A stretch of DNA of 64,000 nucleotides from Serratia symbiotica (GTDB lineage Bacteria; Pseudomonadota; Gammaproteobacteria; Enterobacterales; Enterobacteriaceae). A program made the translations under genes and the position numbers. The stretch lies in assembly GCA_900380265.1 (NCBI GenBank), contig LR025083.1, positions 372,001 to 436,000 on the forward strand, in the 5' to 3' direction. This document shows positions 21,601-30,999 of the stretch, piece after piece. Within the stretch, counting starts at the first letter, position 1. Each line of letters begins with the position of its first letter. Below the pieces are notes generated by a model. The model did not search any database, was not told where the DNA came from, and was given only the letters and a program-made list of their open reading frames with translations.

Positions 21601-23265
21601 AGTAGGCGTCTGGCAAGTCGCTACTGTGCTTTAGTGGAGAGAAATAAGAATCTTATCCTGAGAAGGTGCTGGAAGCAGAAAGTAATTTCTATCGTATCAT
21701 ATTGCAGGTGACTACCCACAATGGGTAGCACTAAACTAACCCTAGCAATTTTGCTTACTAGCATAGATTTGCTGGTACGTATTGATTAGTTAGACGCGTA
21801 ATATGTGGCGGAGAGGTGCCAAAAGCGTTCAGGGAAAGGAAGGGTTTATAACCTGGTTTAGTCCTGTCTATCAGTTTCAATTAGGTGTTACCCATAATGT
21901 TATTAGCGCTGTGCTGTAGATAGTTAGTCCAATAACTCGGACCTAATAAAAACTCAGCAAATGCTATAGAGCATCCACTAATTGATGCAAATAGCAGCAT
22001 TTTGAAGTGGACAGGGAATCCTCAGTGGCGTACTTAGTGCTAAAAAGTCATAAAGGCAAGTTGATGTTTGGAATTAACTGTGCAGTATGTCAGGGTATCT
22101 CGTAGGTTAATAAAGAGAGAAAAGCTAGCCTAAATGTGTCACTATAATCTTAATGTGATTTACTATTTGGTGCAGGCAATGAAGGTAACAGCTACTGCTG
22201 TTCGGAAACAGCTAAGGTTTAAACACAATGTCTTTACTTATATAGTTCATATCCAGATTAAACAATCGGCATAGGCAGTACTATAGCTGTAGCAGTAGCT
22301 GTCAGGGTAGTGTGCGAATAGTGTTGCCGTCGTTTAGTATCGTATGTTGTATCGCAAGGTAACATTAATGGAGAAAACATTAGAGTAATCGCCAATGTAA
22401 TCCACGGAAATGGGATTGTATTAACCGATAAACTGAGTGATTCGTATATTAAAAATACAAGAATAAAAATAACTTTGTCTACTGCGTAAAGATGCAATAT
22501 GACGCATTTCTGAACTGTCTTAAAACAATCACTGAATTTAGAATATAACCAGCACGATACAAAATATTCAGTGTGGGCGAGTAGGCTATTTGCTTTATTG
22601 GATGATACAAGCCGCCATCAATCATATTTTATAAATCTTAAGTCGAGTACAAAAATTACTTCTAGTACCTCTTGAGTGGGTATAGTCGCTGGAGGAGCTA
22701 CCCACCCTAGGCCCATAATTTTTAACATGAACGCTATTTCGTACTAAATTTTGATTATGCAATGTTGTTTCTATGATAGGAAACAGGGATTCGGTTATGT
22801 GCGCCGGTCGCTAAGAGACTATCAGGAAAGTAAAGACTCAGAACAGGAAGGAACGGTCTGGATAAATGAGGAGATACTTCTAATCGCGTAGGCGGAATCG
22901 TGGCAATCTAGGATTCCGCCTACACGCTCATACCGTAAATAAATGCAGTTAATAAGAAATGACTCACCAGGGATCAATTAGTGTATACCCGAGTTTAATA
23001 GCCATACATTCTTGTAGCTCTTTCATGTAGATGGGATAGACTCTTCACATACAAGGAATTAACGAGTATGTCTAAGTGCTGCCCCGGTAGCATAAATGCT
23101 AGCTGATTAGCTGAATTTCGGATTCTTAATGTTAAGAGATCGCTAGAAGCTAGTTATATGGCAAACCCTTCATATCCCAAGTTACTTGCGTGTAAGCGTT
23201 TTTAACTAATTTCATATTGAAAGATATTAGCCCTATTGATGAATTAACGTAACGATAGGTTATCC
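21601..23265. other. Gene-free stretch upstream of degP terminus
   Basis: No conserved gene was recognised. Enterobacterial order would place cdaR here on the minus strand after degP, but no cdaR segment could be aligned. A minus-strand frame at 22258-22497 (79 codons) is hydrophobic and low in complexity and looks like chance. A 12-bp hairpin at 22888-22923 is listed separately. Confidence 0.5.
22888..22923. repeat. Perfect 12-bp inverted repeat
   Basis: The arms gtaggcggaatc (22888-22899) and gattccgcctac (22912-22923) are exact reverse complements with a 12-base loop. The stem is GC-rich compared with its surroundings and has no mismatch, although the flanking DNA is decayed. No T-run follows on either strand. 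It may be a rho-independent-like hairpin of a lost gene, a regulator site or a palindromic repeat unit. Confidence 0.65.
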
Positions 23266-23305
23266 ACGCTGCCGTATCGCTTAAGCTATGAGGCAGCGTT
23301 TTTTT
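23266..23305 (+). terminator. Rho-independent terminator pointing towards the degP 3' end
   Basis: The arms acgctgcc (23266-23273) and ggcagcgt (23292-23299) form an 8-bp GC-rich stem followed by a run of seven T (23299-23305) on the plus strand. degP, on the minus strand, ends at 23326. On that strand the stem is preceded by A and followed by ggataacc, so it would be a poor terminator there. It most likely served a plus-strand gene, now lost, converging on degP, and may work partly in both directions. Confidence 0.7.
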
Positions 23306-23325
23306 ATCTTTCTGTCTAACAATGG

Positions 23326-24747
23326 TTACTGCATAAGTAAATATAGTTTTCTTTCGCCACGCTGAATATTTAATGCCAAGACAGGAGGCGCGCTGTCGAG
23401 AATTTTACGTAATTCGCCCAGGCTCTGGATTGGCTGTTGGTTGATTCCAAGGATTACATCGCCTTTTTTTAGCCCAATGCGCTCTGCAGCGCTTCCATCC
23501 TTCACGCTATCCACTTTCACACCTTTTTGAGCGCCTATTTGGGTATTACTTAATTCGGCTCCTTCGATACCGGTATAAATATTTCCAGACTCGATCTGCA
23601 TCTGGCTACTTTGTTGTAGTGTCGCAGAAATGGTCATGGGTTTACCATCGCGGATGATACCTAGCATTATCTTACTGCCAATGGGCAACGTGCTGATTTC
23701 TGCCCGGAAAGAAGCGAAGCTTGAGATAGCTTTACCATTGATGCTGACAATCACGTCGCCTGCTTTCATTCCTGCCTTAGATGCGGAGGATTTAGGTAAA
23801 ACTTCATTGATAAAAGCCCCGCGCTGTGCATCAACCTTCATCGCTTTAGCTAGTTCAGAATTAAGCTCGGTGCCTTTTATTCCAAGCTCACCACGTTTCA
23901 CCTGACCATATTCGACCATTTGCGTCGTTAGATTTTTAACCATGTTACTTGGGATGGCAAAGCCAATGCCAATGTTACCTCCATCAGGTGCTAGGATCGC
24001 AGTGTTGATACCGATTAACTCCCCACTCAGGTTGACTAATGCGCCGCCGGAGTTACCACGATTAATGGCGGCGTCGGTCTGGATAAAGTTCTCGTAATTT
24101 TCAATATTTAGGCCGCTGCGACCCAGTGCAGAAACAATACCTGAAGTAGCGGTTTCACCTAATCCGTAAGGGTTGCCGATGGCGATAGCGTAATCACCAA
24201 CGCGCAGTTGATCGGAGTCTGCCATTTTAATGGCTGTCAGGTTCTTAAAGTCCTTTAGTTGCAGTAGGGCGATATCGGAACGCATATCCTTTCCGATCAC
24301 CTTGGCGTCATAACGCCGCCCATCACTCAGCTTTACTTGAATTTTGTTGGCATTATCAACAACATGGTTGTTGGTTACGACATAGCCTTTATCTACCTCA
24401 ATAACTACCCCGGCACCCAGGGCCTGAAAGTTCTGTTGCGTACGCTGTTGCTGAGCATCTGGTCCGTTTTGGCATAGCGGTGAACCCTGAAATGGTGAAC
24501 CATTGCGGCAAATCGGTGAGTCTTCACTAAAGAATTGCTGGAACTGCGGTGGCATTCTTGGTGTATTGACTGTAGTACTACCCTCCACATTAATGCTCAC
24601 TACAGAGGGCATCACTTTCTCAAGCATAGGTGCTAGGCTGGGTAACGGTTCCGTACTAGGGAACCTGATGTCAGCATTGCATGCCTTAATGGGGCTCATC
24701 GCCATACTGAATGTAAGTGCGCTTAAAATTAATACGGTTTTTTTCAT
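23326..24747 (-). CDS. degP: Periplasmic serine protease and chaperone DegP
   Basis: 473 residues against 474 in E. coli. A signal peptide covers about the first 25 residues. The trypsin-like domain carries the catalytic triad His128 (TNNHVV), Asp158 (RSDIA) and Ser233 (GNSGG). The LA-loop cysteines Cys80 and Cys92 are kept. Two PDZ domains follow (about 257-350 and 385-470), and the C-terminus ends in YLLMQ as in E. coli. Function: ATP-independent protease and chaperone for misfolded envelope proteins, normally under sigma-E and Cpx control; I could not identify those promoters. Order with dgt, mtnN and erpA is the enterobacterial one. It is a large intact stress gene in a strongly reduced genome, so outer-membrane quality control still matters. 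Confidence 0.97.
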   Translation of the reverse strand: MKKTVLILSALTFSMAMSPIKACNADIRFPSTEPLPSLAPMLEKVMPSVVSINVEGSTTVNTPRMPPQFQQFFSEDSPICRNGSPFQGSPLCQNGPDAQQQRTQQNFQALGAGVVIEVDKGYVVTNNHVVDNANKIQVKLSDGRRYDAKVIGKDMRSDIALLQLKDFKNLTAIKMADSDQLRVGDYAIAIGNPYGLGETATSGIVSALGRSGLNIENYENFIQTDAAINRGNSGGALVNLSGELIGINTAILAPDGGNIGIGFAIPSNMVKNLTTQMVEYGQVKRGELGIKGTELNSELAKAMKVDAQRGAFINEVLPKSSASKAGMKAGDVIVSINGKAISSFASFRAEISTLPIGSKIMLGIIRDGKPMTISATLQQSSQMQIESGNIYTGIEGAELSNTQIGAQKGVKVDSVKDGSAAERIGLKKGDVILGINQQPIQSLGELRKILDSAPPVLALNIQRGERKLYLLMQ

Positions 24748-24921
24748 CTGTATCTCTCTTTGTCGAGTAGTTAAAAAACTCTTTTAATTAATCCGGTGCA
24801 TTGTTAAAGCTGACTAATAGCGTAAAGTAAAGCGCAAGCTATTGTTAATAATAAATAAATATTTATGCCATCATAAATGACTCAGCGACTATAGTAAGGA
24901 AAATGGTGATGAATCAACTAA

Positions 24922-26440
24922 TTAATCTTTCAATGAAATTAACCGCGGATATTCATTATAAGCATAAATATCGGTCATTCCGTTGATGTATTCTTGCACT
25001 AAACGCGCACGCGCATAATATTTGCGGATCGCCTATTGCCCTGCCGATAGGTGCTGTAACCCTGCTATGCTTCGATATAGGCCACCTAATTTTTAGTGGA
25101 ACGCTTATGGTATAAGCGCGTTTCTAGCGAATAAGCGCGATGGCTTTCATGCTGCACTAACTAGGGCAAGCTGGGAATACATAGATAACAACGGTTTATA
25201 TATATCAAGTAGATCGCTGATAACTCGGTACCTTGCAACTTAAGCTATTCTATTTCTTGGTGGTTAAAAACACGTTGAATTTCACATTCTTAAATGTTTT
25301 TAATAAATATTATGCCGTGCCAGCATTCCCAAGTAATACCTGATGAAAGTAGTCCTGAAACATCGCTTTTAAGTTTTTTATAAACGGTTTCTCCGCGTGT
25401 GGTACCAGCTGGTTTACGGCAAATACTCGCAAATACATGAAGAACTGATCTACGTCGCTGTCAATTTTCAGAAGATACAGGCAACAGTTTTATTGAATAA
25501 ATCCCCCGCGATCATTTCCCGCATTCCTTTTTTAGGTGCTTATAAAATTGTTTAACAATGAAGATGTTTTGTTTTCCCAGAGTATCGTCCATATTAGCAA
25601 TGCAACAAGAAATATAGTCGGCGGCTTCCATAATATTGGTGAGAAGGAAAGGTAGAATCCGCGCATATGTAGTTCACGTTGCAAGTAATGAATATATATG
25701 CTTTCTCCTACAATAATAACCAGGCTTCCATGAGGTAGCTATGGCTATTTGGAATCTTTTTCACTCAATAGGCCGAGCGGGCATATGCTAAAACGCAACT
25801 CAACTGAGCGTAAGCTAATTTGAGCTTCATCAAGGTATAGACTCCGCGGATCGCTTGAGCATTGCTTTTACAATTACTGCAATCCTAACAAATATGGCTA
25901 TGTAGCCGGTTAAGATCGCTTTCTCCTTGATGCAGGCGCAGTGCTTCAATACGACACATATCGTGGCTATCCGACCCTCTAGCGCTACTGCTGGCCGGAT
26001 CGAGTGGCTGGGTGAATAAATTGTTGATCGCCGACTCCCCGAAGTGCCCGAATGGCGGATTGTCAATATCATGAATCAGACAGGCCGTTTCGATCATGCT
26101 TTCAGCGGGAGTGAGTAAGTGGATTAGTCCAAGCTTATCAATGTGCCAGCGAGTTTAAATAGATTAAGGATCTCTTTGGCGATATACCGTCCAACCTGCT
26201 TCCATTCTATGAAATGAGTTAGCCTGCTCTTTACTGCCGCATCGCGTTCCAACGGAAGACTTGGATTTTTGTTGCAAACGTCGGAAGGCTGTAGAATTGA
26301 TAATGTGTCCGCGATTGCTTGTAAAGCGCCGCACAATATCGTATTCGACTTTGCTTCAATAAGGTTGCTAAATAGTTGCAGAATGCTAATGGCCTTGAAG
26401 GCGATCTTGACAATTTATTTTTCCCACCGCTACCTCTTGT
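24922..26440 (-). pseudogene. dgt: dgt (dGTP triphosphohydrolase) pseudogene
   Basis: It lies between mtnN and degP, exactly where enterobacteria carry dgt. Minus-strand fragments in shifting frames match Dgt in order. Near the 5' end [14 protein letters not shown] corresponds to RIINSPAIRRLQQK. Then come [15 protein letters not shown] and [10 protein letters not shown], and HDIDNPPFGHFGESAIN, where the HD-domain metal motif had HDIGN. At the 3' end [14 protein letters not shown] is followed by a stop at 24922-24924. Frameshifts and stops separate these pieces. Dgt hydrolyses dGTP to deoxyguanosine and triphosphate. The gene is clearly dead. Confidence 0.93.
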
Positions 26441-26481
26441 GATAATAATATCTGGTAGAAAATCAAATAAATAATCTCATG

Positions 26482-26498
26482 ATAGTATGCTATACTAT
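26482..26498 (+). promoter_or_regulatory. mtnN promoter with an overlapping palindrome
   Basis: TATACT at 26491-26496 is preceded by TG one base upstream, forming an extended -10 element about 38 bases before the mtnN ATG. The same bases form an inverted repeat, atagtat (26482-26488) and atactat (26492-26498), with a 3-base spacer. No good -35 hexamer is visible, as is common for extended -10 promoters. Whether a regulator binds the palindrome is unknown. Confidence 0.5.
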
Positions 26499-26533
26499 AG
26501 GTAAATTTTCTACCTTGCTAACGAGTGGCAAGT

Positions 26534-27232
26534 ATGAAAGTGGCCATAATCGGAGCGATGGAACAAGAAGTCTTTCTTATTCGCGATCAAATTAAAAACC
26601 GTCAGACACTGCAGCGTCCAGTGATTGAAATCTATACTGGCCAGATCTGCAGCGTCGATGTTGCTGTACTTAAATCCGGCGTCGGTAAAGTGTCTGCGGC
26701 AATAGACACGACCCTGTTACTGCAGCATTGCCGGCCAGATCTGGTGATTAATATCGGTTCTGCTGGGGGCGTGGCTAGAACGCTAAAGGTTGGTGACATC
26801 GTGGTATCTGAAGAAGTGCGTTACCATGATGCCGACGTCACTGCCTTTGGCTATAAGCTAGGCCAAATGGCCGGTTGCCCATCCTCGTTTGTGGCTGACC
26901 CCGCGCTAATTGCTCTTGCAAAACACAGCGTAAAAGAATTACGTCTGAATGCAATTCAGGGCCTGATTTGTAGTGGCGATGCATTTATCAATGGTGGAGA
27001 GACCTTGGCACGTATCCGTGCTAACTTTCCCAACGTTGTAGCGGTTGAGATGGAAGCAGCAGCGATCGGCCATGTCTGCCACCTGTTCGGCACACCGTTT
27101 GTCGTGGTACGTGCTATCTCTGATGTGGCTGACAGTGTATCCCACATTAGTTTTAAGGAATTCCTTACACTATCGGCCAAACAGTCAACGATGATGGTTA
27201 ACGCCATGCTTCAAGCCTTAAAATATAGTTGA
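26534..27232 (+). CDS. mtnN: 5'-methylthioadenosine/S-adenosylhomocysteine nucleosidase
   Basis: 232 residues from the ATG at 26534, the same length as E. coli Pfs. A GTG three codons earlier (26525) also fits the frame, but relatives start [13 protein letters not shown]. Catalytic and binding residues are present: Glu12, the glutamate of VEMEA (near 174) and the aspartate of ISDVAD (near 197). Function: cleaves methylthioadenosine and S-adenosylhomocysteine, removing inhibitors of SAM-dependent reactions. RsmH in this window is one such reaction. It is transcribed divergently from the dead dgt, with an extended -10 promoter between them. The usual downstream genes btuF and yadS have been deleted: only about 100 bases separate it from erpA. 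Confidence 0.96.
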   Translation: MKVAIIGAMEQEVFLIRDQIKNRQTLQRPVIEIYTGQICSVDVAVLKSGVGKVSAAIDTTLLLQHCRPDLVINIGSAGGVARTLKVGDIVVSEEVRYHDADVTAFGYKLGQMAGCPSSFVADPALIALAKHSVKELRLNAIQGLICSGDAFINGGETLARIRANFPNVVAVEMEAAAIGHVCHLFGTPFVVVRAISDVADSVSHISFKEFLTLSAKQSTMMVNAMLQALKYS

Positions 27233-27297
27233 TGCATAGAAAGGGATTTCACCCATTAGCTTGGTGCCTAGGTAATAAGAGGAATATTAACACGCTG

Positions 27298-27316
27298 GGC
27301 ATAAGGGAGTTATGCC
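27298..27316. terminator. Stem-loop between convergent mtnN and erpA
   Basis: The arms ggcata (27298-27303) and tatgcc (27311-27316) flank a 7-base loop in the 102-base gap between the two converging genes. The position suits a shared transcript end. No clear T-run follows on either strand, so the call is tentative. Confidence 0.35.
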
Positions 27317-27334
27317 AAGAGGCTAATATGGAAG

Positions 27335-27679
27335 TTATATACTGAATGAGGAACCACAGCCACAGGTTGTTTTTGCATTCGGATTAGTCACAACAAACCT
27401 TGAGCCTTCAAGGCCTTCAGTATAATCAATTGCCCCTCCTCCGAGGTATTGCAGGCTCATCGGATCGATTACCACCGACATTCCGTGTTCTTCAATGGTC
27501 ATGTCGCCATCATGGATTTTGTCATCAAATGCGAAGCCATATTGGAAACCGCTACAGCCGCCTCCGGTAATGTAAACCCGTAACTTTAGGTTTGGGTTTT
27601 CTTCATCAGCGATAAGCAGTTTAATCTTACTGGCTGCCGCCTTAGTAAACTGTAGGGGAAATGCAGTGTCATTACGCAT
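27335..27679 (-). CDS. erpA: Iron-sulfur cluster insertion protein ErpA
   Basis: 114 residues, an A-type carrier of normal length. The three cluster-ligand cysteines are Cys42 ([11 protein letters not shown]), Cys106 and Cys108 ([11 protein letters not shown]). Function: delivers iron-sulfur clusters to apoproteins such as IspG and IspH and to respiratory enzymes, in the cytosol. The sequence is strongly conserved with E. coli, which points to purifying selection. It is adjacent to a dead hemL on the plus strand, as in enterobacteria once clcA is removed. The ATG at 27679 gives [12 protein letters not shown] and matches the family start. Confidence 0.97.
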   Translation of the reverse strand: MRNDTAFPLQFTKAAASKIKLLIADEENPNLKLRVYITGGGCSGFQYGFAFDDKIHDGDMTIEEHGMSVVIDPMSLQYLGGGAIDYTEGLEGSRFVVTNPNAKTTCGCGSSFSI

Positions 27680-27894
27680 ACTCTTTACTCCAAATTTGGT
27701 TTTAGATTATATGGATATATCAGATACCTGATTAATTTTTATGATTATCTGATAGTTAAGAATTGCGTTCAAGTATTACACCTATTTGCTTTATCTCGTT
27801 GCTCTGTTATCACTATTTTCTATAAAGATTTCATAACGTCAGACATTCTGCTAGCCTGTGCTCAGGAAGCATTTAAACACTAGACACACATTTA

Positions 27895-29140
27895 TAAGTT
27901 TTATCAAACAAATTCGCAAGCCTGTATGGACAGATTGTAATAGGTGATGTTGGGTGGGGTTCACTCTCCACTAAGTTTTTACAGGTGTTAATAGTCTGCC
28001 CTATTAATTGAGCGCCAGAGGCCGGATACTTGTTTGATGTTGATGGTAAAGTCTACATCGATTCTTTCGCCTTCTGGGCACTAGTTCTGGCCATTAGTAT
28101 CTGAAAATCCGAAATGTGGTGATCGGAGCGGTCCAGCGATAACTAAGCTTAGGTGCGTTAATCGAGACAGGAATTAGAGTGGTAAATTTGATTACTAGAC
28201 TGGTGCCGCTTATCCATAAAGCGCGCATGGTTAATCCAGAGGGACTGAGGCTGACTATGAGCGTCATTCGTATGGTATGAAGCTAGACTCAAAGGTATCA
28301 AATCATTAAGTGTAAAGTTTCGGCTATGGCCACACTGATAGCCTCCTTGTGAAAGCCTAGGAGGGGACAGCGGCTATTCACCAGATCCACTCGACGCGAA
28401 GTGCCCACGCGCTTTGCTCAGCATATTGTTATCTATATCTATAACCATTTTGACTCAATCCGCATGGTGCCTGAGCAATACCCTGAAGAAAGCGCGCGAA
28501 TCATCGTCGAACCTGTTATTGCTAACATGAGCTGCGTCCCCTCTTACCGGAGTATGCACCGGTAGTGAGAACAATTATGTGATAAGATGATGCATTCGTT
28601 ATCTCCAATGCAAGTGATGGCCGGATTCTGTGTTGCGTGAATGGAAGCGAAGTCTTATTAGCATGTTAAACCGGCTCTTAGCCTAGCTGAATAAATCATT
28701 AGGTGTGGTATGCGAGTAGTAGATTTTGGTGGTTGCAGTGAGATGATGAACGTTCTGTAACCAACTGGCCCTGTGTATCCAGCAGGAAGTTTTCTGTCAA
28801 CTCAATAGCTATGGAATTAGGGGACGGCTTGTCTGACTGTGGTTTCACAGGTAGGTGTACACAAGAGACTCACTGACCTAGGCGAGAGGTTATCGGCAGG
28901 CCTTCAGCAAGCGGAGAAAGAAGAAAACCCCACTGCTAGTTAACCAGGCAGTGGCATGTGTGGTTGCTCCTTCATTAACGCCAAGTTGTTATCTGCTATC
29001 AGCAAGTCATGCAATCCAGCATGGACCCAGTAAAGCGGTTTATATGATTATGGAAGGAGAAATCTATCTATCGGCATCGGGTTGTAGCATGCTTGATGTC
29101 AGTAGAACACAGTGAGAAAGAGATTTAACGAACTATCACC
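27895..29140 (+). pseudogene. hemL: hemL (glutamate-1-semialdehyde aminomutase) pseudogene
   Basis: Plus-strand segments align in order with HemL over its whole length. Near 28020 GYLFDVDGKVYIDS matches GAYLFDVDGKAYIDY. Near 28460 the DNA matches SVRxxFEQYPEE. Near 28500 RIIVEPVIANMSCV matches IIVEPVAGNMNCV. Near 28760 the DNA matches the region around TGPVYQAGTLSGNP, and near 28990 it matches VTCYQQVMQ. Stops and indels interrupt the frame throughout. HemL makes 5-aminolevulinate, the first committed step of haem synthesis by the C5 route. Gene order next to erpA agrees. The cell must obtain aminolevulinate or haem elsewhere, or do without it. Confidence 0.85.
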
Positions 29141-29479
29141 ACTTGGCAACGCTGTGCTGATACATTGTATACTTGCACCTGAAAAACGGGAACTGAGTGT
29201 ATTACCCGCGGTTTCTACCATATATTATGAGAGTATGGTAAACATTGTTAGTAGCGTACACCAGCAACCTAGAAGGGTGCTTTTGAACTGTCTCACTAGT
29301 AATAATGAGACTTGCGCTAGTTTTAGTAGCACATCTGATACGAAGAAGAATAATGCTTACTCCATTATGGAAACTAGCCTCGGGCTGCTGTTTACTGTGC
29401 TAAAAGGCATTCAAGATACTGTTGCTACTAGTATCGACTAGTAGGTTAATCAGCTAGTTGAGCAACAGAATAATACTAA
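29141..29479. other. Short gene-free stretch between dead hemL and dead ampD
   Basis: No feature was recognised. A plus-strand open frame at 29112-29441 (109 codons) overlaps the hemL end. It shows no domain and no ribosome site, and it is probably chance. Confidence 0.4.
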
Positions 29480-30110
29480 ATGTGAACGCAGTAATATCTT
29501 AGTATTACGTGTTTTTTAGGCCTAATAGGATTGTTGATAGTAATACGTAGCATTCTAGTGCGATCATATCATAGATATCCACAAGCAAATTAGAATATTG
29601 CTGGTTGCCCGCAATGAAACTTAATCTAAAATAGCCTGTTTTATAGTCTTTATAGACAGACTGAGCCCTTAGTAAAATCTATCAGATTATTATGGATCAA
29701 AGACAGGTTTGTCTATTTATGCCTTACCTGTTAATGACACCAGCTATGCAAAGAAAAGTGACAAACATCAACAGAATTAATTGCATTGCTTAAAAGCACA
29801 TTCGTTCAACCAGGAATACCATTCCCTGCATTATCTTATCTAAGCCAGGCTGAATAGAAATTCGGGCACCATCGCGACTTGATGGCCCGGTAAAAACTAG
29901 TGCGGTAGAATGTTAGTAAATTAATAAGAATATTGGATTAGATCGCGCGCATCCCTAAACTATCAAATTCACCTAACAGCCTAATATTGTGCGAATTAGC
30001 ATTCGCTAGTAATGTTATCAGAAATCTATTTCACACTGGATAAGACATCCCCTGATAGTGGTGCGTATTCTTGAATAGGTTATCAGGTCCTTGCGTCGTC
30101 CTGCTGTCTA
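29480..30110 (-). pseudogene. ampD: Probable ampD (anhydromuramyl-peptide amidase) pseudogene
   Basis: AmpD is the normal divergent neighbour of nadC, and nadC lies just to the right. On the minus strand, bases near 29896 read FTG followed by weak similarity to the family motif LFTGxxNPxxxPxF. About 144 bases further on, near 29735-29754, the DNA resembles the codons for AWHAGVS. This spacing is just what AmpD requires. The rest is too eroded to align with certainty. AmpD recycles cell-wall anhydromuropeptides in the cytosol. The call rests on synteny plus two spaced matches and remains uncertain. Confidence 0.4.
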
Positions 30111-30124
30111 TTGCGGACTTTAGC

Positions 30125-30893
30125 ATAACTAAACGTCGCTATAGTAGCTGACACTACTTGAGCGTCTTGTACAAATGAAATGTGATATTATTTATGGTGC
30201 CCATTGCTCAGGCATACGTGCAGATCTGGGTACTACTCCAGTCAATCGCGAGCGCGATCTTACTGTGAATTTTGAGCGGCGACACATACCTAATTTGTAC
30301 CACCGTTAGCTGTGAAGTGAGGGTAGCCTAAGCATTAGGGTAGTAGAGCGAAGCCCTTATCCAACTTATAAACCAAGCAAAGCTTACATGGTAGGTGTCG
30401 CACGGCACCCACCTGATGCCGAATAAGTGATTGAGTAAACTTGGCACCCGAGCCTAATTTTGCTTCCTGGAGAGTGCACTGCGTTTAAGGATGCGGCACT
30501 GTACGGGGTAGTAGCAGAAACTATTTCTTATTTGTTAGGGTGGTTGGAGGCAATCTTCTTATCAACGAAATCAGATAACTGCCTGCGGTGCGATTGAAAA
30601 TGTGGCAGAGAAAGTGTTTGACAGCATGTGGATATTCCGATGACAGTGGCTAGTAGTGTTACTTGAGTTAGATAAGAATCTGGATGTGGTGATAATATCA
30701 CAATAATGGATCATATTAGCGTCAAGGTTATTTAGTAATCAATCTCAAAAACCAAAGTCAACGCCTATTTGAAATCTCGATTAGATTATCACTAAACCGG
30801 TGTGCCCTGGGTTGTAACCGATGTGAACTATATTCACTGGTCGAACCAAATAAGTATGCGATTCATCTCTACTTTTCTACGTGTTTCAAATAA
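30125..30893 (+). pseudogene. nadC: nadC (quinolinate phosphoribosyltransferase) pseudogene
   Basis: The start codon is now ATA (30125-30127), followed by TKRRY, which corresponds to MPTRRYNPD. DNA near 30200-30260 aligns with AVAQALREDLGG and the DIT segment. Near 30500 it aligns with LSGVATEVSRYV, near 30670-30720 with ELDEALKAGADIIMLDNF, and near 30770-30890 with the C-terminal EVSGN through to the stop TAA at 30891-30893. Many stops lie between these pieces. NadC makes nicotinate mononucleotide from quinolinate. Its loss with nadD intact implies NAD synthesis by salvage. Total length is shortened relative to the usual 295-300 codons, so internal deletions are present. Confidence 0.85.
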
Positions 30894-30999
30894 TTCACTT
30901 TCGCTACGGTGGTCGATTTTTTGCTAAAATTATGATGCAAGTCTAATTTTTATTTTGATGCGACCAGGTCAACTTCAATCAATAGAACTAAAGCACATA

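Noticed and set aside
21147-22923. CRISPR array suggested by several palindromes
   Set aside because: The palindromes differ in sequence and are not regularly spaced, and no cas gene is present.
9238-23325. Prophage or insertion-sequence island in the gene desert
   Set aside because: No transposase, integrase, terminal inverted repeats or target duplications were recognised; decay explains the data more simply.
29112-29441. 109-codon plus-strand open frame
   Set aside because: Its first part overlaps the decayed hemL end in another frame, and the product resembles nothing known.
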